From an uncultured Actinomycetes bacterium (GTDB taxonomy: Bacteria > Actinomycetota > Actinomycetes > Mycobacteriales > Mycobacteriaceae): 64,000 nt of DNA. The translations under genes were made by a program, and so were the position numbers. Every line of letters starts with the position of its first letter. The stretch's first letter is position 1. Below, one piece after another: positions 15,378 through 24,321 of the stretch. Under the pieces are notes generated by a model. The model was not told the DNA's origin, did no database searches, and saw only the letters and a program-made list of their open reading frames with translations. The stretch spans positions 1 through 64,000 of the forward strand of contig CAISDL010000059.1 of NCBI GenBank assembly GCA_903884065.1, written 5' to 3'.

Positions 15378-17267
15378 CTAACGGGCGCCTCGCCGGTTCT
15401 TGCCGCCGGCCCGACCGGTGTCATCATCTGAGTGGTCCCCGGGGACGGCTGACGTGCGGGGCACCGGCGCGGCGTCCTGCGCCGTGTCGTTGTCCAGTGC
15501 CACAGAGACCGGCGCGGCGTCGTCAGCCTGTGGTTCGTCTAGCGTCGGAGCCGACTGAACGAGCGGCGCGGGAGCAGCTACCGCCGCCGGTGCCGGTGCA
15601 GCTGTCGGCTCGGGAGCCTGTGGTCCGTTTAGTACCGGAGCCGACTGAACGACCGGCGCGGGAGCGGCTACCGCCGCCGGTGCCGGTGCAGCCGCGACCT
15701 TGGCCGCTGTCGGGGGAGTCGGCGGGATGGCCGGGTTGGGTACCAGGATTCCCCACAGCGGCTTCTCGAACTGCGCCTTGATCGCGCCGGTGAAGGCGTT
15801 CCACACGTCGCCAGGCACCGCTGCGGTCTGTTCAGCGGTCATGCCGGGGTTGTTGAACCAGCCGAACGGGACGGCGTCCAGGGGCGAGGGTTTCTTCAGT
15901 TCGCCGGGGCTATCAACGTCGCCGAATGCTCGGTCATAAGGCCGGTATCCGCCGCCTCCATTCGGGGGCGGGCCTTCGGTGGGTTGGAGCGCGAGATCAG
16001 GCTTGGAAGCGATGTCGGCAGGGGTGATCACATCCGGGTACCCGATGTTGACCAGTATCTTCGCAGCGGGTTCGAGGATGTCGGCGAGCGGGCTGCCCAG
16101 AAGATACGGACTCTTGATCGCGGTGAGCACACTGTTGACCAGGTTGCTGGGAATGTCCATCAGCGTCAGCAGTGGGAGACGGTCGACCGCCCACGGCGTT
16201 GGTAGCAGTTTCGTGTTCGTTCCTATGACTTGTCTCCACCAGCCGGCAGTTTCATAGGTGAATGTAAAGCCCTTAAACGGGTAGAAGTCATCAGCAACAA
16301 TCAGGGAGGGTATTCCCGGATAGACGAAATCGACCCCAAGGCCGCTTGTGAGTGCGTTTTCGCGCGGCCTGGTTCCGATGACTGTTGGTGCGATGTCCTG
16401 GGAGTTGGGGTTGAAGAACTGAGCCTGATTGAACTGGTCTATCAATCGGGTGAATCCATCGATGCCATCGCCCACCCCCGCCGCGGCGGACCAGAATGAC
16501 GCCGGTGGGAGACCGGCCAGTGCGCTGTTCATCAGCGAGAATGGGTTGAGGGTCACCGGAAAATCGGCGGCCGGGTTGTAGGCCCACGTCAAGTCGATGA
16601 CCCCGCTTTGGAATGTCGGGCCGGCGCCCAGAGGAAGGACGCCTGCTTTCACCGGGCTGGTGTCGACTCCGAGGGGGTTCAGCAGCGGCGCGAAGCGGCT
16701 CAGTATTCCCCCGTTCGGGCGTAGCGAATTGTTGATCAGCACCGATACGAGGGACGTTGTCGTGGTCTTGTCAAACGGGGTATAACCGTCTGGGGTTTCG
16801 CCAGCCGCACTGGACCACATCGCGTTCAGGGCGCGAACGGTTGCTGTTCCGCTCGCATCGGCCAGTAGTGGCACCAACCGGCAGGGATCGCCGCCGAACT
16901 CGCAGATCCCTCCAGGACCGTTGTTCGGCGTCGGCGCGGCCGTGTTGATTGCGTCATAGATCCGCTTCGGGTCTGATCCGACCGCCGTGACGGGCTCCAA
17001 GGTGAACCCCAGGTTGCCCGGTAGGGGTAGGGTTACGTTCAGGAGCCCCAGACCAGCAGCCAAGCTCAGGAGTGGTCCGACCACGTACGTCGGGACCTCA
17101 GAGCTGGCGAGGAGTCTGACGTCTTCGACCGACATCTGAGCCGGCGCCGCCACCGGCGTAGCCAAACCGGCCGTCAGCGCGGCAGCGGCTACGGTCGCCC
17201 CCGCTATAGCCGCCCCCTTCTTCGACCCGCCGATCCGGGCGCGGCGGGCTTTGCGGTTCTCGAACAT
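15378..17267 (-). CDS. Secreted PE-PPE-like protein lacking the Ser nucleophile, Pro/Ala tail
   Basis: 629 residues from ATG 17267, chosen because GGAGG lies 8 bases upstream. A signal peptide (KKGAAIAGATVAAAALTAG, LATPVAAPA) leads into a domain that parallels the C-terminal half of PE-PPE hydrolases: SLRPNGGILSRFAPLL and AYNPAADFPVTLNPFSLMNS match the paralogue at 53015 (PSRPNGGILERF, QYDPVADFPTNPLNLLAD). Where that protein has YSQSG, this one has GYTPFDKTTTTSL, so no GxSxG is present. Residues from about 530 are Pro/Ala repeats (APAPAAVAAPAPVVQSAP, repeated) ending in a basic tail. Probably exported and non-catalytic. It is framed by two 39-bp repeats within the accessory block. Confidence 0.75.
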   Translation of the reverse strand: MFENRKARRARIGGSKKGAAIAGATVAAAALTAGLATPVAAPAQMSVEDVRLLASSEVPTYVVGPLLSLAAGLGLLNVTLPLPGNLGFTLEPVTAVGSDPKRIYDAINTAAPTPNNGPGGICEFGGDPCRLVPLLADASGTATVRALNAMWSSAAGETPDGYTPFDKTTTTSLVSVLINNSLRPNGGILSRFAPLLNPLGVDTSPVKAGVLPLGAGPTFQSGVIDLTWAYNPAADFPVTLNPFSLMNSALAGLPPASFWSAAAGVGDGIDGFTRLIDQFNQAQFFNPNSQDIAPTVIGTRPRENALTSGLGVDFVYPGIPSLIVADDFYPFKGFTFTYETAGWWRQVIGTNTKLLPTPWAVDRLPLLTLMDIPSNLVNSVLTAIKSPYLLGSPLADILEPAAKILVNIGYPDVITPADIASKPDLALQPTEGPPPNGGGGYRPYDRAFGDVDSPGELKKPSPLDAVPFGWFNNPGMTAEQTAAVPGDVWNAFTGAIKAQFEKPLWGILVPNPAIPPTPPTAAKVAAAPAPAAVAAPAPVVQSAPVLNGPQAPEPTAAPAPAAVAAPAPLVQSAPTLDEPQADDAAPVSVALDNDTAQDAAPVPRTSAVPGDHSDDDTGRAGGKNRRGAR

Positions 17268-17347
17268 CAGCAGATCCTCCATGTCGTAAGCGAACAGATA
17301 GCAGCAAGGTACACGGGGATGGCCGGAAAAGCGGACAAAAAAATGAA

Positions 17348-17635
17348 TCAGGCTAGGCGTCCCCGGCTGGCTTGTCCGGGCCGGTGACGTCCACTCTGCG
17401 CCGTGCCGGTCGCCGTGACTGTCGACCATTCGGGCGCTATCGGAGATGACATCGCCTTCAACCGATTGAGGGAACCCACCTGCACCTCGCAGGTGCGGCC
17501 GCGGCCGCCGGTGCCGCCCACGACCGCCGGGTACCAGACCGGCGACTCGCCTCCGGTGATTGCGGTGAGCGCGGCGACGAGCTGCCCGCCGGCGGGAGCG
17601 GCGACGTTGACACCGACACAAGAGAGAGCGGTCAT
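17348..17635 (-). CDS. Doubtful small ORF upstream of the PE-PPE-like gene
   Basis: 95 codons from ATG 17635 (MTALSCVGVNVAAPAGGQLV, AALTAITGGESPVWYPAVVG). Composition is acceptable but there is no clear ribosome site and no family. The remaining 17636-17994 is GC-rich, contains the second 39-bp repeat and otherwise shows nothing. Confidence 0.3.
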   Translation of the reverse strand: MTALSCVGVNVAAPAGGQLVAALTAITGGESPVWYPAVVGGTGGRGRTCEVQVGSLNRLKAMSSPIAPEWSTVTATGTAQSGRHRPGQASRGRLA

Positions 17636-17671
17636 ACCGCCATCCCGCCGCGCCGGTCCGACGGCTCCGGC

Positions 17672-17710
17672 GACGTGATTCGCAGCGGCGGAAACCGCCG
17701 CTGAGGCCCC
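17672..17710. repeat. 39-bp dispersed repeat, copy 2
   Basis: GACGTGATTCGCAG, then a perfect small hairpin (CAGCGGCGG-AAA-CCGCCGCTG), then CTGAGGCCCC. Pairs with 15096-15134. Confidence 0.6.
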
Positions 17711-17994
17711 GCGGAGCCCTCTGGGGCCCCGGGCGCCGCCGCCGACGCCGCCGCAGCGCCCGCCGCCGGGGCTCGACGCGCCGTCACCACCGGTCGCCGG
17801 CGCCACCGGTTTGCTGGACAGGGCGCGTCGCCCGGGGATTTCTCGGGTACGAAACGGCCGCTGAGCTGGGCGGTGACGCCGCGGCTGAGCACGGCGTCGG
17901 CTGGGCGACCTGCGGCGATGCCGCTGTTGGGGTCGCGGTGGGTCAGCCGCGCCGCATAGCCGCCATGTCGGCGGTGGGGGGCAGGACGTCGGGC

Positions 17995-18279
17995 ATGAGT
18001 GGTTTTGGCCCTGAGCACTGGACACCGAACCCGGATCCCACCTGGCAGCGGGGTCGGGCGATGGCGGTCATCGCGGTCGGCGCCCTGTGGGTCGATGACC
18101 AGCTGGTCGCCGACATCCTCCGCCACCTGCGAGATTCGGGACTCGAGGCTGAGGCGGAAGCGAAGTGCGACGCCTGGCTCGCGAACCGCACCTGCGTGGA
18201 CACTGCAGACGCCTACATCCGCCTGGCCGTCGAGGTCACCGCGGCGGTTCGGCCGCGCGGGATTCGCCTGCTCGGGTAG
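17995..18279 (+). CDS. Hypothetical protein
   Basis: 94 residues from ATG 17995 (MSGFGPEHWTPNPDPTWQRG). A helical C-terminal part (LVADILRHLRDSGLEAEAEA, ADAYIRLAVEVTAAVRP) is plausible; no family recognised. An AGGA lies nine bases upstream. The open frame extends to 17938. Confidence 0.45.
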   Translation: MSGFGPEHWTPNPDPTWQRGRAMAVIAVGALWVDDQLVADILRHLRDSGLEAEAEAKCDAWLANRTCVDTADAYIRLAVEVTAAVRPRGIRLLG

Positions 18280-18527
18280 CTCTACCAGCGGCGTTCGAGG
18301 GTGCCGATGTTATCGATGCCCTCGAGGCTGGCCGCCGGTTTCCCTGTCCGCCGGCGGCGCCCAGTCAGGCCACGGATGGATCCCAAGCTAAGTGGACGGC
18401 GCGGGGCCGTCCCACTTACACCTCTGGTCGAGACATCCGCCGCGGCTGGGCGGCGCCTATCCCCATGCTTCCCGGCCCGCGGCCGACCGGCGCCACCTGT
18501 CCGACCCGAGCCCTATTCTCATCGGCC

Positions 18528-18953
18528 ATGAACACCACCACGGAAGACTCCTTCATCTCCGCCTGGTCGAAGGCGCAGTTCCCCGATGAGAACCGCACCT
18601 TCGTGAAGTCCTTCTGCGACGAGATCGGAATCGCCGCGTTCGAATACAAGCCGCGGTCGTACAGCTACATCGCCGCCACCCGCCGCGACGGGACCGGCGA
18701 GTTGCGCATCCACTGGGGCTGCACCACCGGCTTCACCGAGGCCGAGGCCCGGCACTTCGGCGCCGGCGCGGACGAGGTCCGCATCAGCAGCACCCGCAAG
18801 AAGACCTGGCTGGTCTCCCACCCGGAGCACCGCGATGTGAGCGTGCGCGGACCCGCCGACGAGTCGAAATCGCCCGCGCCCAAGCGGTGTCCGGAGTGCG
18901 GCATCTACGAGCTGTCGGTCAGCGGCGTCTGCCCGGGCTGCGACGACCAGTAG
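18528..18953 (+). CDS. Hypothetical zinc-ribbon protein
   Basis: 141 residues from ATG 18528. The N-terminal domain (FISAWSKAQFPDENRTFVKS, YSYIAATRRDGTGELRIHWG) is unrecognised; the C-terminus carries a zinc ribbon CPEC-x10-CPGC (KRCPECGIYELSVSGVCPGC). A nucleic-acid or protein-binding role is likely but not shown. Preceded by 248 bp without a gene and followed by 315 bp (18954-19268) with two CACGTACCTG motifs and no gene. Confidence 0.6.
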   Translation: MNTTTEDSFISAWSKAQFPDENRTFVKSFCDEIGIAAFEYKPRSYSYIAATRRDGTGELRIHWGCTTGFTEAEARHFGAGADEVRISSTRKKTWLVSHPEHRDVSVRGPADESKSPAPKRCPECGIYELSVSGVCPGCDDQ

Positions 18954-19268
18954 TTCTTACGGGCGGGCCTCCTTGCCCGGTTTTATCGGTGGGCATGCCC
19001 GCTGAGCTGCACGTACCTGATTCCCGGGTCCCTGTTCCACCCCAAAAACGCGCTGAACAGGCACTTTGGGGCACCTGTTGCGGGAACAGTAATTCTCATC
19101 GGTTGTTTCCGATTTATCCGGGGTGACTGTGCAGGTGCCCCGGCGGAGGCTTCGAACGCCCGGGCGGCTGACCGAGGCCGGGAGCCTCACGTACCTGCGG
19201 GCACGGGCTTTCGGCCAATGCGTGTCACACCTGCTTGATAGGAATGACCGGGCAGAAGGGGGAAATGC

Positions 19269-19715
19269 ATGGCCACTCAACCAGCGGTAATCGTCGACGT
19301 CGATGACACGCTCTGCGACGTCAGCGAGATCCGGCGCCTTTATGCCGTGCCGGATGACTTCCGCTCGTTCACGGTGGCCAGCCGCGACTGCCTTCCCCGC
19401 AGGGAGGTAGTGGACTGGTGTCATCAGTTCCACGCAGACGGGCATGCAGTTCTTGTCGTCACCGGGCGCAGCGACGAGTTCCGCGACATCACCGTTGAGT
19501 GGTTGGACGAACACCTGCTGGTGCCTTACGCCGGTTTGTGGATGCGGCCCCGGGGTCACTACGGCTCCAACGCCAGAGTGAAGCGTGAGATCCACATCGA
19601 ACTGGCGCGGTCGTTCGACATCCGGGCCGCAATCGACGACGACCCAGTGATTGCAGAGATGTGGACTGAGTTGGGAATCCCCTCGACGCTGCTACCCGCG
19701 GTGGATTACCGATAA
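19269..19715 (+). CDS. HAD-superfamily phosphatase, PNKP-3'-phosphatase-like
   Basis: 148 residues. HAD motif I is VIVDVDDTLCDVSEI, motif II VLVVTGRSDEFRD, then a conserved Arg region and motif IV IDDDPVIAEMWTELGIP. This layout resembles the 3'-phosphatase part of phage-type polynucleotide kinases. Possible roles are nucleic acid end repair or nucleotide dephosphorylation. No kinase domain is attached. It is convergent with the unknown gene at 19728, 12 bp away. Confidence 0.75.
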   Translation: MATQPAVIVDVDDTLCDVSEIRRLYAVPDDFRSFTVASRDCLPRREVVDWCHQFHADGHAVLVVTGRSDEFRDITVEWLDEHLLVPYAGLWMRPRGHYGSNARVKREIHIELARSFDIRAAIDDDPVIAEMWTELGIPSTLLPAVDYR

Positions 19716-19727
19716 CAGAACCGTTTC

Positions 19728-20645
19728 TCAGCGCTTGATCTCGACGATCCGACCTCTGATAGCCCAACTGTCATCAATTGGGTCTGCAGGCGCGGCGCTT
19801 AATTCGCCGACCGTGCAGAGGTGGTCGGACGGGTTCCACTGGACGCCGACGCCACGAAGGTAGACGAGTCGTGGTACGTCGCCGAGAATGGCACGCCGTC
19901 GATCGAGCAGGTAATCCTGGATGATCACGGGATCAGCCCGGAGTTGGTTGGCAAGCCGGCCCACAATCTCCGATAGGTCAGTGGCGTCGGTGTGCGCATG
20001 GAACGCAGATATCACCCCATCGACGATCGGCTTGACCAACTTGCCCAATACCCATTTCTCGCCGTGGGGCGAACGGATTTCGATCTTGACTGCGAACTCT
20101 GTATCTGGCCCGATTCTTGGTGGGAAGATCCGGACCGTCCCGGTCTTGAAGCCGTGTGCAAGCGCCAGCCATACCTGCGCCAACTTCTTGTCTCCGTCGA
20201 AATCACCAAGGTCGATCCAGTCGTGCTCGAATGACGCTAGTGTGCGCACCCTCTGCGTGAACGCATACCGATAGCAGTTCAGGTAGCTACCCCCACTGGG
20301 GGCCGACGGCGGCACTGCGCCCCCGTACGAGAAGCGAATCCCGTTTCGCCCCGCCTGCTCGAATGAACTGGCTGAATCGTCGATGTTGAACAGCACGAGA
20401 TTCTCAACGTCTGAGCGATCAGGCATCGGTCCGAAGAACGCGGCATCCAATATCTCGCCGGCTGACGGTTCGAGTAAGCGGCAGCGACTACGGATCTCAC
20501 TACGAAGATCCTTCTGCCACGCGGCCTTGGGTTCGAAAGGGATATGGCCATCAGCCCAAGCCTCAACCACTTGAGTGCCCTCCGTAGGTCCATGGACCTC
20601 CCAGCGCGCCCCGGATGAGGGTTCGTGGCCGAACCTGCTTTCCAT
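19728..20645 (-). CDS. Unrecognised 305-residue protein
   Basis: Start ATG 20645 is supported by GGGAGGAG seven bases upstream. The protein is soluble, mixed alpha/beta, without signal peptide. Features visible: DRSDVENLVLFNIDDSASSF near residue 80, SYGGAVPPSAPSGGSYLNCY, then FEHDWIDLGDFDGDKKLAQV and SEIVGRLANQLRADPVIIQD. I recognise no family. Context (next to a HAD phosphatase and a broken small gene at the edge of the accessory block) would suit a defence or mobile-element cargo gene, but that is only a guess. Confidence 0.65.
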   Translation of the reverse strand: MESRFGHEPSSGARWEVHGPTEGTQVVEAWADGHIPFEPKAAWQKDLRSEIRSRCRLLEPSAGEILDAAFFGPMPDRSDVENLVLFNIDDSASSFEQAGRNGIRFSYGGAVPPSAPSGGSYLNCYRYAFTQRVRTLASFEHDWIDLGDFDGDKKLAQVWLALAHGFKTGTVRIFPPRIGPDTEFAVKIEIRSPHGEKWVLGKLVKPIVDGVISAFHAHTDATDLSEIVGRLANQLRADPVIIQDYLLDRRRAILGDVPRLVYLRGVGVQWNPSDHLCTVGELSAAPADPIDDSWAIRGRIVEIKR

Positions 20646-20866
20646 ATCAACTCCTCCCGCGCAACCCAGGCCCAGCACATTAGCTACGAACCACCGATTC
20701 CCGCGCGACTCCACTGGTTTCGGTGTCTCAATGGTCTGTCGCCGTAGCCACCATCGCGCACCCGCTGCTCGCCGCACACGCAGCGTGCCGCTGCGACTGG
20801 GCCAACTCCGAGGAGGTGGCGTTCCGACTGACGCGCCGCGTTCGCGTAATGCCGCTAGCAGGTGAC

Positions 20867-21154
20867 ATGGTCACGGCCATGACTGACGAAGCACGTTTCC
20901 TGAAAGCCTGGGTCAGAGGCGTAAAGCTGACCAATCGCCCGCACGTTTTCGGTGACGGCACCGATCCGGACCACGCGCGGACGTAGTGGGACTTGTGCCC
21001 CAACTACGAACGCGTCGAGGAGGCGCTGGACACCATGTCATCGACCGAGCGGATCCTCCTGGCAGCCATGTACAGCTTCTATAACGACGTTCATCCGGAA
21101 TTTCCTAAAGAAGCAGGCCAGGAGATATTTCCCCTGGCCTGCGACTTGTCCTAA
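20867..21154 (+). pseudogene. Small gene interrupted by an in-frame amber codon
   Basis: From ATG 20867 the frame reads MVTAMTDEARFLKAWVRGVK, LTNRPHVFGDGTDPDHART, then TAG at 20984, and continues in the same frame with WDLCPNYERVEEALDTMSST, ERILLAAMYSFYNDVHPEFP. The sense continues cleanly on both sides of the TAG, so one point mutation broke it, or the TAG is read through. The C-terminus after PEFPKE runs into the nrdE terminator repeat, suggesting the original end was replaced by the recombination junction. No family recognised. Confidence 0.6.
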
Positions 21155-21187
21155 AAGGGGTCAGAGCATGCAGGAGACGCAGCCCTC
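21109..21187. repeat. Right copy of the nrdE 3'-end repeat
   Basis: 79 bp matching 9950-10030; contains the intact nrdE stop region and its terminator. Bounds the accessory block on the right. Confidence 0.85.
21114..21141 (-). terminator. nrdE terminator
   Basis: CAGGCCAGG, 10-nt loop, CCTGGCCTG; followed on the minus strand by TTCTTTAGG. Lies 20 bp past the nrdE stop. Confidence 0.75.
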
Positions 21188-23344
21188 GACCTCGGTGCCT
21201 TCCAGCGCCATCTGCCGCAGTCGGATGTAGTACAGCGTCTTGATTCCCTTGCGCCAGGCGTAGATCTGCGCCTTGTTCACGTCGCGCGTGGTCGCGGTGT
21301 CCTTGAAGAACAGCGTCAGGCTCAGTCCCTGGTCCACATGCTGAGTGGCGGCGGCGTAGGTGTCGATGATCTTCTCGTAGCCGATCTCATAGGCATCCTG
21401 GTAGTACTCCAGGTTGTCATTGGTCATATACGGCGCCGGGTAGTAGACGCGGCCGATCTTGCCTTCCTTGCGGATCTCGACCTTCGACGCGATCGGGTGG
21501 ATCGAGCTCGTCGAGTGGTTGATGTAGGAGATCGAACCGGTGGGCGGAACGGCCTGCAGGTTCTGGTTGTAGATGCCGTTGGCCATCACCGACTCCTTGA
21601 GCCGGAGCCAGTCGTCCTGATTGGGGATGCGAATCCCGGCATCGGAGAACAACCCTCGGACCTTGTCGGTCGCCGGCTCCCACGCCTGCTCGGTGTACTT
21701 GTCGAAGAACTCGCCGCTGGCGTATTTCGACTTCTCGAAGCCGGCGAACGACGAACCCCGTTCGATGGCGATCCTGTTCGAGGCCTTCAGCGCGTGGTAG
21801 AGCACGGTGTAGAAGTAGATGTTGGTGAAGTCGACACCCTCTTCGGAACCGTAGAAGATGCGCTCGCGCGCCAGGTAACCGTGCAGGTTCATCTGCCCCA
21901 GGCCGATCGCGTGGGCCTCGCCGTTGCCCTTCTCGATCGAGGGCACCGAGGTGATGTGGGTCTGATCGCTGACGGCGGTCAGCGCCCGGATGGACACCTC
22001 GATGGTCTGCGCGAAGTCCGGGGAGTCCATGGCCTTGGCGATGTTGAGCGAGCCGAGGTTGCACGAGATGTCTTTGCCCACGTGGGCGTACGACAGGTCC
22101 TCGTTGAACGTCGACGGGGTCGACACCTGCAGGATCTCCGAGCACAGGTTGGAGTGGGTGATCTTGCCGGCGATCGGGTTGGCCCGGTTCACGGTGTCCT
22201 CGTACATGATGTACGGGTAGCCGGACTCGAACTGGAGCTCGGCCAGCGTCTGGAAGAACTCCCGGGCCTTGATCTTGTGCTTGCGGATGCGGGCGTCGTC
22301 GACCATCTCGTAGTACTTCTCGGTGACCGAGATGTCGGCGAACGGCACTCCGTACACGCGCTCGACGTCGTACGGCGAGAACAGGTACATGTCCTCGTTC
22401 TTCTTGGCGAGCTCGAAGGTGATGTCCGGGATCACCACGCCGAGGCTCAGCGTCTTGATCCGGATCTTCTCGTCGGCGTTCTCCCGCTTGGTGTCCAGGA
22501 AGCGGTAGATGTCGGGGTGGTGGGCGTGCAGGTAGACCGCACCCGCACCCTGCCGAGCGCCGAGCTGGTTGGCGTAGGAGAACGAGTCCTCCAGCAGCTT
22601 CATGATCGGGATGACGCCCGAGCTCTGGTTCTCGATGTTCTTGATCGGCGCCCCGTGCTCGCGAATATTGCTGAGCAGCAACGCGACTCCCCCGCCACGC
22701 TTGGACAGTTGCAGCGCGGAGTTGATCGAGCGGCCGATCGACTCCATGTTGTCCTCGATGCGCAGCAGGAAGCAGCTCACCGGCTCGCCGCGCTGGGCCT
22801 TGCCGGAGTTCAGGAACGTCGGGGTCGCCGGCTGGAACCGACCGTCGATGATCTCGTCGACCAGTTGCTCGGCGAGCGTGGTGTCACCGGCGGCCAGGGT
22901 CAGCGCCACCATCACCACGCGGTCCTCGAAGCGCTCCAGGTAACGCTTCCCGTCGAAGGTCTTCAGCGTGTAGGAGGTGTAGTACTTGAACGCACCGAGG
23001 AACGTCGGGAACCGGAACTTCTTGGCGTAGGCGCGATCGGTCAGCGTCTTGACGAAGTTGCGCGAGTACTGGTCGAGAACCTCACGCTCGTAGTAGTTCT
23101 CGCGGATGAGGTAGTCGATCTTCTCATCCTGATTGTGAAAGAAGACGGTGTTCTGGTTGACGTGCTCGAGGAAGTACTGCCTCGCGGCGAGGCGGTCCAT
23201 GTCGAACTGGATCTCGCCGTTGGGGCCGTACAGATTGAGCATCGCGTTGAGCGCGTGGTAATCGGTCTCCCCCGGCAGCGCATGCGCGGTCGCATGCGCG
23301 GAGGTCGTCGTTACCGGCTCTGCAGCAGTGACGGTTGGTGGCAC
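21161..23344 (-). CDS. nrdE: Class Ib ribonucleotide reductase alpha subunit NrdE
   Basis: 727 residues from GTG 23344. It reduces ribonucleoside diphosphates with electrons from NrdH. Visible family marks: [20 protein letters not shown] (active-site Cys), [32 protein letters not shown] and [14 protein letters not shown], the radical-relay segment near the end (ALYYIR-type [13 protein letters not shown]) and the redox tail EGCVSCML. The start overlaps the nrdI end by 34 bp, so nrdHIE is one operon under NrdR. Its beta subunit gene nrdF2 is 18 kb away beyond the accessory block. Confidence 0.97.
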   Translation of the reverse strand: MPPTVTAAEPVTTTSAHATAHALPGETDYHALNAMLNLYGPNGEIQFDMDRLAARQYFLEHVNQNTVFFHNQDEKIDYLIRENYYEREVLDQYSRNFVKTLTDRAYAKKFRFPTFLGAFKYYTSYTLKTFDGKRYLERFEDRVVMVALTLAAGDTTLAEQLVDEIIDGRFQPATPTFLNSGKAQRGEPVSCFLLRIEDNMESIGRSINSALQLSKRGGGVALLLSNIREHGAPIKNIENQSSGVIPIMKLLEDSFSYANQLGARQGAGAVYLHAHHPDIYRFLDTKRENADEKIRIKTLSLGVVIPDITFELAKKNEDMYLFSPYDVERVYGVPFADISVTEKYYEMVDDARIRKHKIKAREFFQTLAELQFESGYPYIMYEDTVNRANPIAGKITHSNLCSEILQVSTPSTFNEDLSYAHVGKDISCNLGSLNIAKAMDSPDFAQTIEVSIRALTAVSDQTHITSVPSIEKGNGEAHAIGLGQMNLHGYLARERIFYGSEEGVDFTNIYFYTVLYHALKASNRIAIERGSSFAGFEKSKYASGEFFDKYTEQAWEPATDKVRGLFSDAGIRIPNQDDWLRLKESVMANGIYNQNLQAVPPTGSISYINHSTSSIHPIASKVEIRKEGKIGRVYYPAPYMTNDNLEYYQDAYEIGYEKIIDTYAAATQHVDQGLSLTLFFKDTATTRDVNKAQIYAWRKGIKTLYYIRLRQMALEGTEVEGCVSCML

Positions 23345-23796
23345 CTGTCATCCCTTTCTTGAAGACTGGGGTCCGCCCAGAAGTCAGCTAGTCCCGCACG
23401 GACGGCTTCCACGTCCTCTGGGGTTCCCATCAATTCGAAGCGGTAGAGATACGGCACCCCGCACTTGCGGGAGACGACGTCGCCCGCGTAGCAGAATTCG
23501 GCACCGAAGTTGGTGTTGCCGGCCGCGATGACGCCGCGGATCAGCGATCGGTTGTGCTCGCTGTTCAAGAACGCGATGACCTGCTTGGGCACGTAACCCC
23601 CGGCATCGGGGTCCGGCCCGTTGGCCTTGCCGCCGCCATAGGTGGGCAGGATCAGCACGTAGGGTTCGTCAACCTCGATACGGCCGTGCAGCGGGATCCG
23701 GACGGCGGGCAGGCCGAGCTTCTGGACGAAGCGGTGGGTGTTCTCCGAGACGCTGGAGAAATACACCACCCGGACCGCGCCGACGTCGGGATCCAT
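23311..23796 (-). CDS. nrdI: NrdI flavodoxin-like RNR activator
   Basis: 161 residues. FMN-binding flavodoxin-like protein that supplies oxidant to assemble the Mn(III)2-tyrosyl radical in NrdF. Marks: [18 protein letters not shown] (phosphate loop), [40 protein letters not shown]. Second gene of nrdHIE, 9 bp after nrdH. Confidence 0.96.
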   Translation of the reverse strand: MDPDVGAVRVVYFSSVSENTHRFVQKLGLPAVRIPLHGRIEVDEPYVLILPTYGGGKANGPDPDAGGYVPKQVIAFLNSEHNRSLIRGVIAAGNTNFGAEFCYAGDVVSRKCGVPYLYRFELMGTPEDVEAVRAGLADFWADPSLQERDDRCHQPSLLQSR

Positions 23797-23805
23797 GGTC
23801 GTGGT

Positions 23806-24054
23806 CTAGGCGCTGACGGCGGCGACGCCGGACTCGGCGAGAGCCTTGATCCGGTCGGGCCGGAAGCCCGACCAGTGCTCACCGTCGGCCACCACCACGG
23901 GTGCCTGCAGGTAGCCCAGGGCCATCACGTAATCGCGCGCCTCCGGCACCTCGGTGATGTCGACGATCTCGTAGGACAGCCCCTGCTTGTCGAGGGCCTT
24001 GTAGGTGGCGTTGCACTGCACACAGGCCGGCTTGGTGTAGACGGTGATGGTCAT
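23806..24054 (-). CDS. nrdH: NrdH-redoxin
   Basis: 82 residues, glutaredoxin-like fold with thioredoxin reductase specificity. CxxC motif in YTKPACVQCNATYKAL; cis-Pro loop QAPVVVADGEHWSGFRPD with the WSGFRP signature of NrdH. Electron donor for NrdEF. First gene of the operon; NrdR boxes lie about 95-140 bp upstream. Confidence 0.97.
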   Translation of the reverse strand: MTITVYTKPACVQCNATYKALDKQGLSYEIVDITEVPEARDYVMALGYLQAPVVVADGEHWSGFRPDRIKALAESGVAAVSA

Positions 24055-24147
24055 CTGCGGTGGGCTCCTCGACGAAACGGGGCGGTCAAAAGTGGCTTTT
24101 CGGTGGTTCCGGCAGGCCCACGATCCGCGGGCCTACCGGCTGGCCAA

Positions 24148-24163
24148 ACACTACACCTAGTGG
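24148..24163 (-). promoter_or_regulatory. NrdR-like box 1, nrdHIE promoter
   Basis: ACACTACACCTAGTGG matches the consensus ACACWANATATWGTGT at 12 of 15 positions. Confidence 0.7.
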
Positions 24164-24179
24164 CTGACAACACGTGGAG

Positions 24180-24195
24180 GTACTACATATTCCGA
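24180..24195 (-). promoter_or_regulatory. NrdR-like box 2, nrdHIE promoter
   Basis: GTACTACATATTCCGA, 10 of 15 matches, strongest in the ACTACATATT core. It begins 32 bp from box 1, the same spacing as at nrdF2. Confidence 0.55.
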
Positions 24196-24321
24196 ATGAC
24201 ATTCCTGAAATTCCCAGGTCGTAAGGCCTTGCGGGGATGCCGTCCGGCGTGTCGCATGTCACAAACACCACAAGGGATAGGTCTACCCGCGGGCTCCGAC
24301 AGAAATCGCCGAGAATCGTCC

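Noticed and set aside
18954..19268. CACGTACCTG repeats as phage attachment arm sites
   Set aside because: Only two copies, no integrase nearby; kept as a note only.
21338..23362. 674-aa plus-strand ORF
   Set aside because: Entirely antisense to nrdE, which has clear family motifs.
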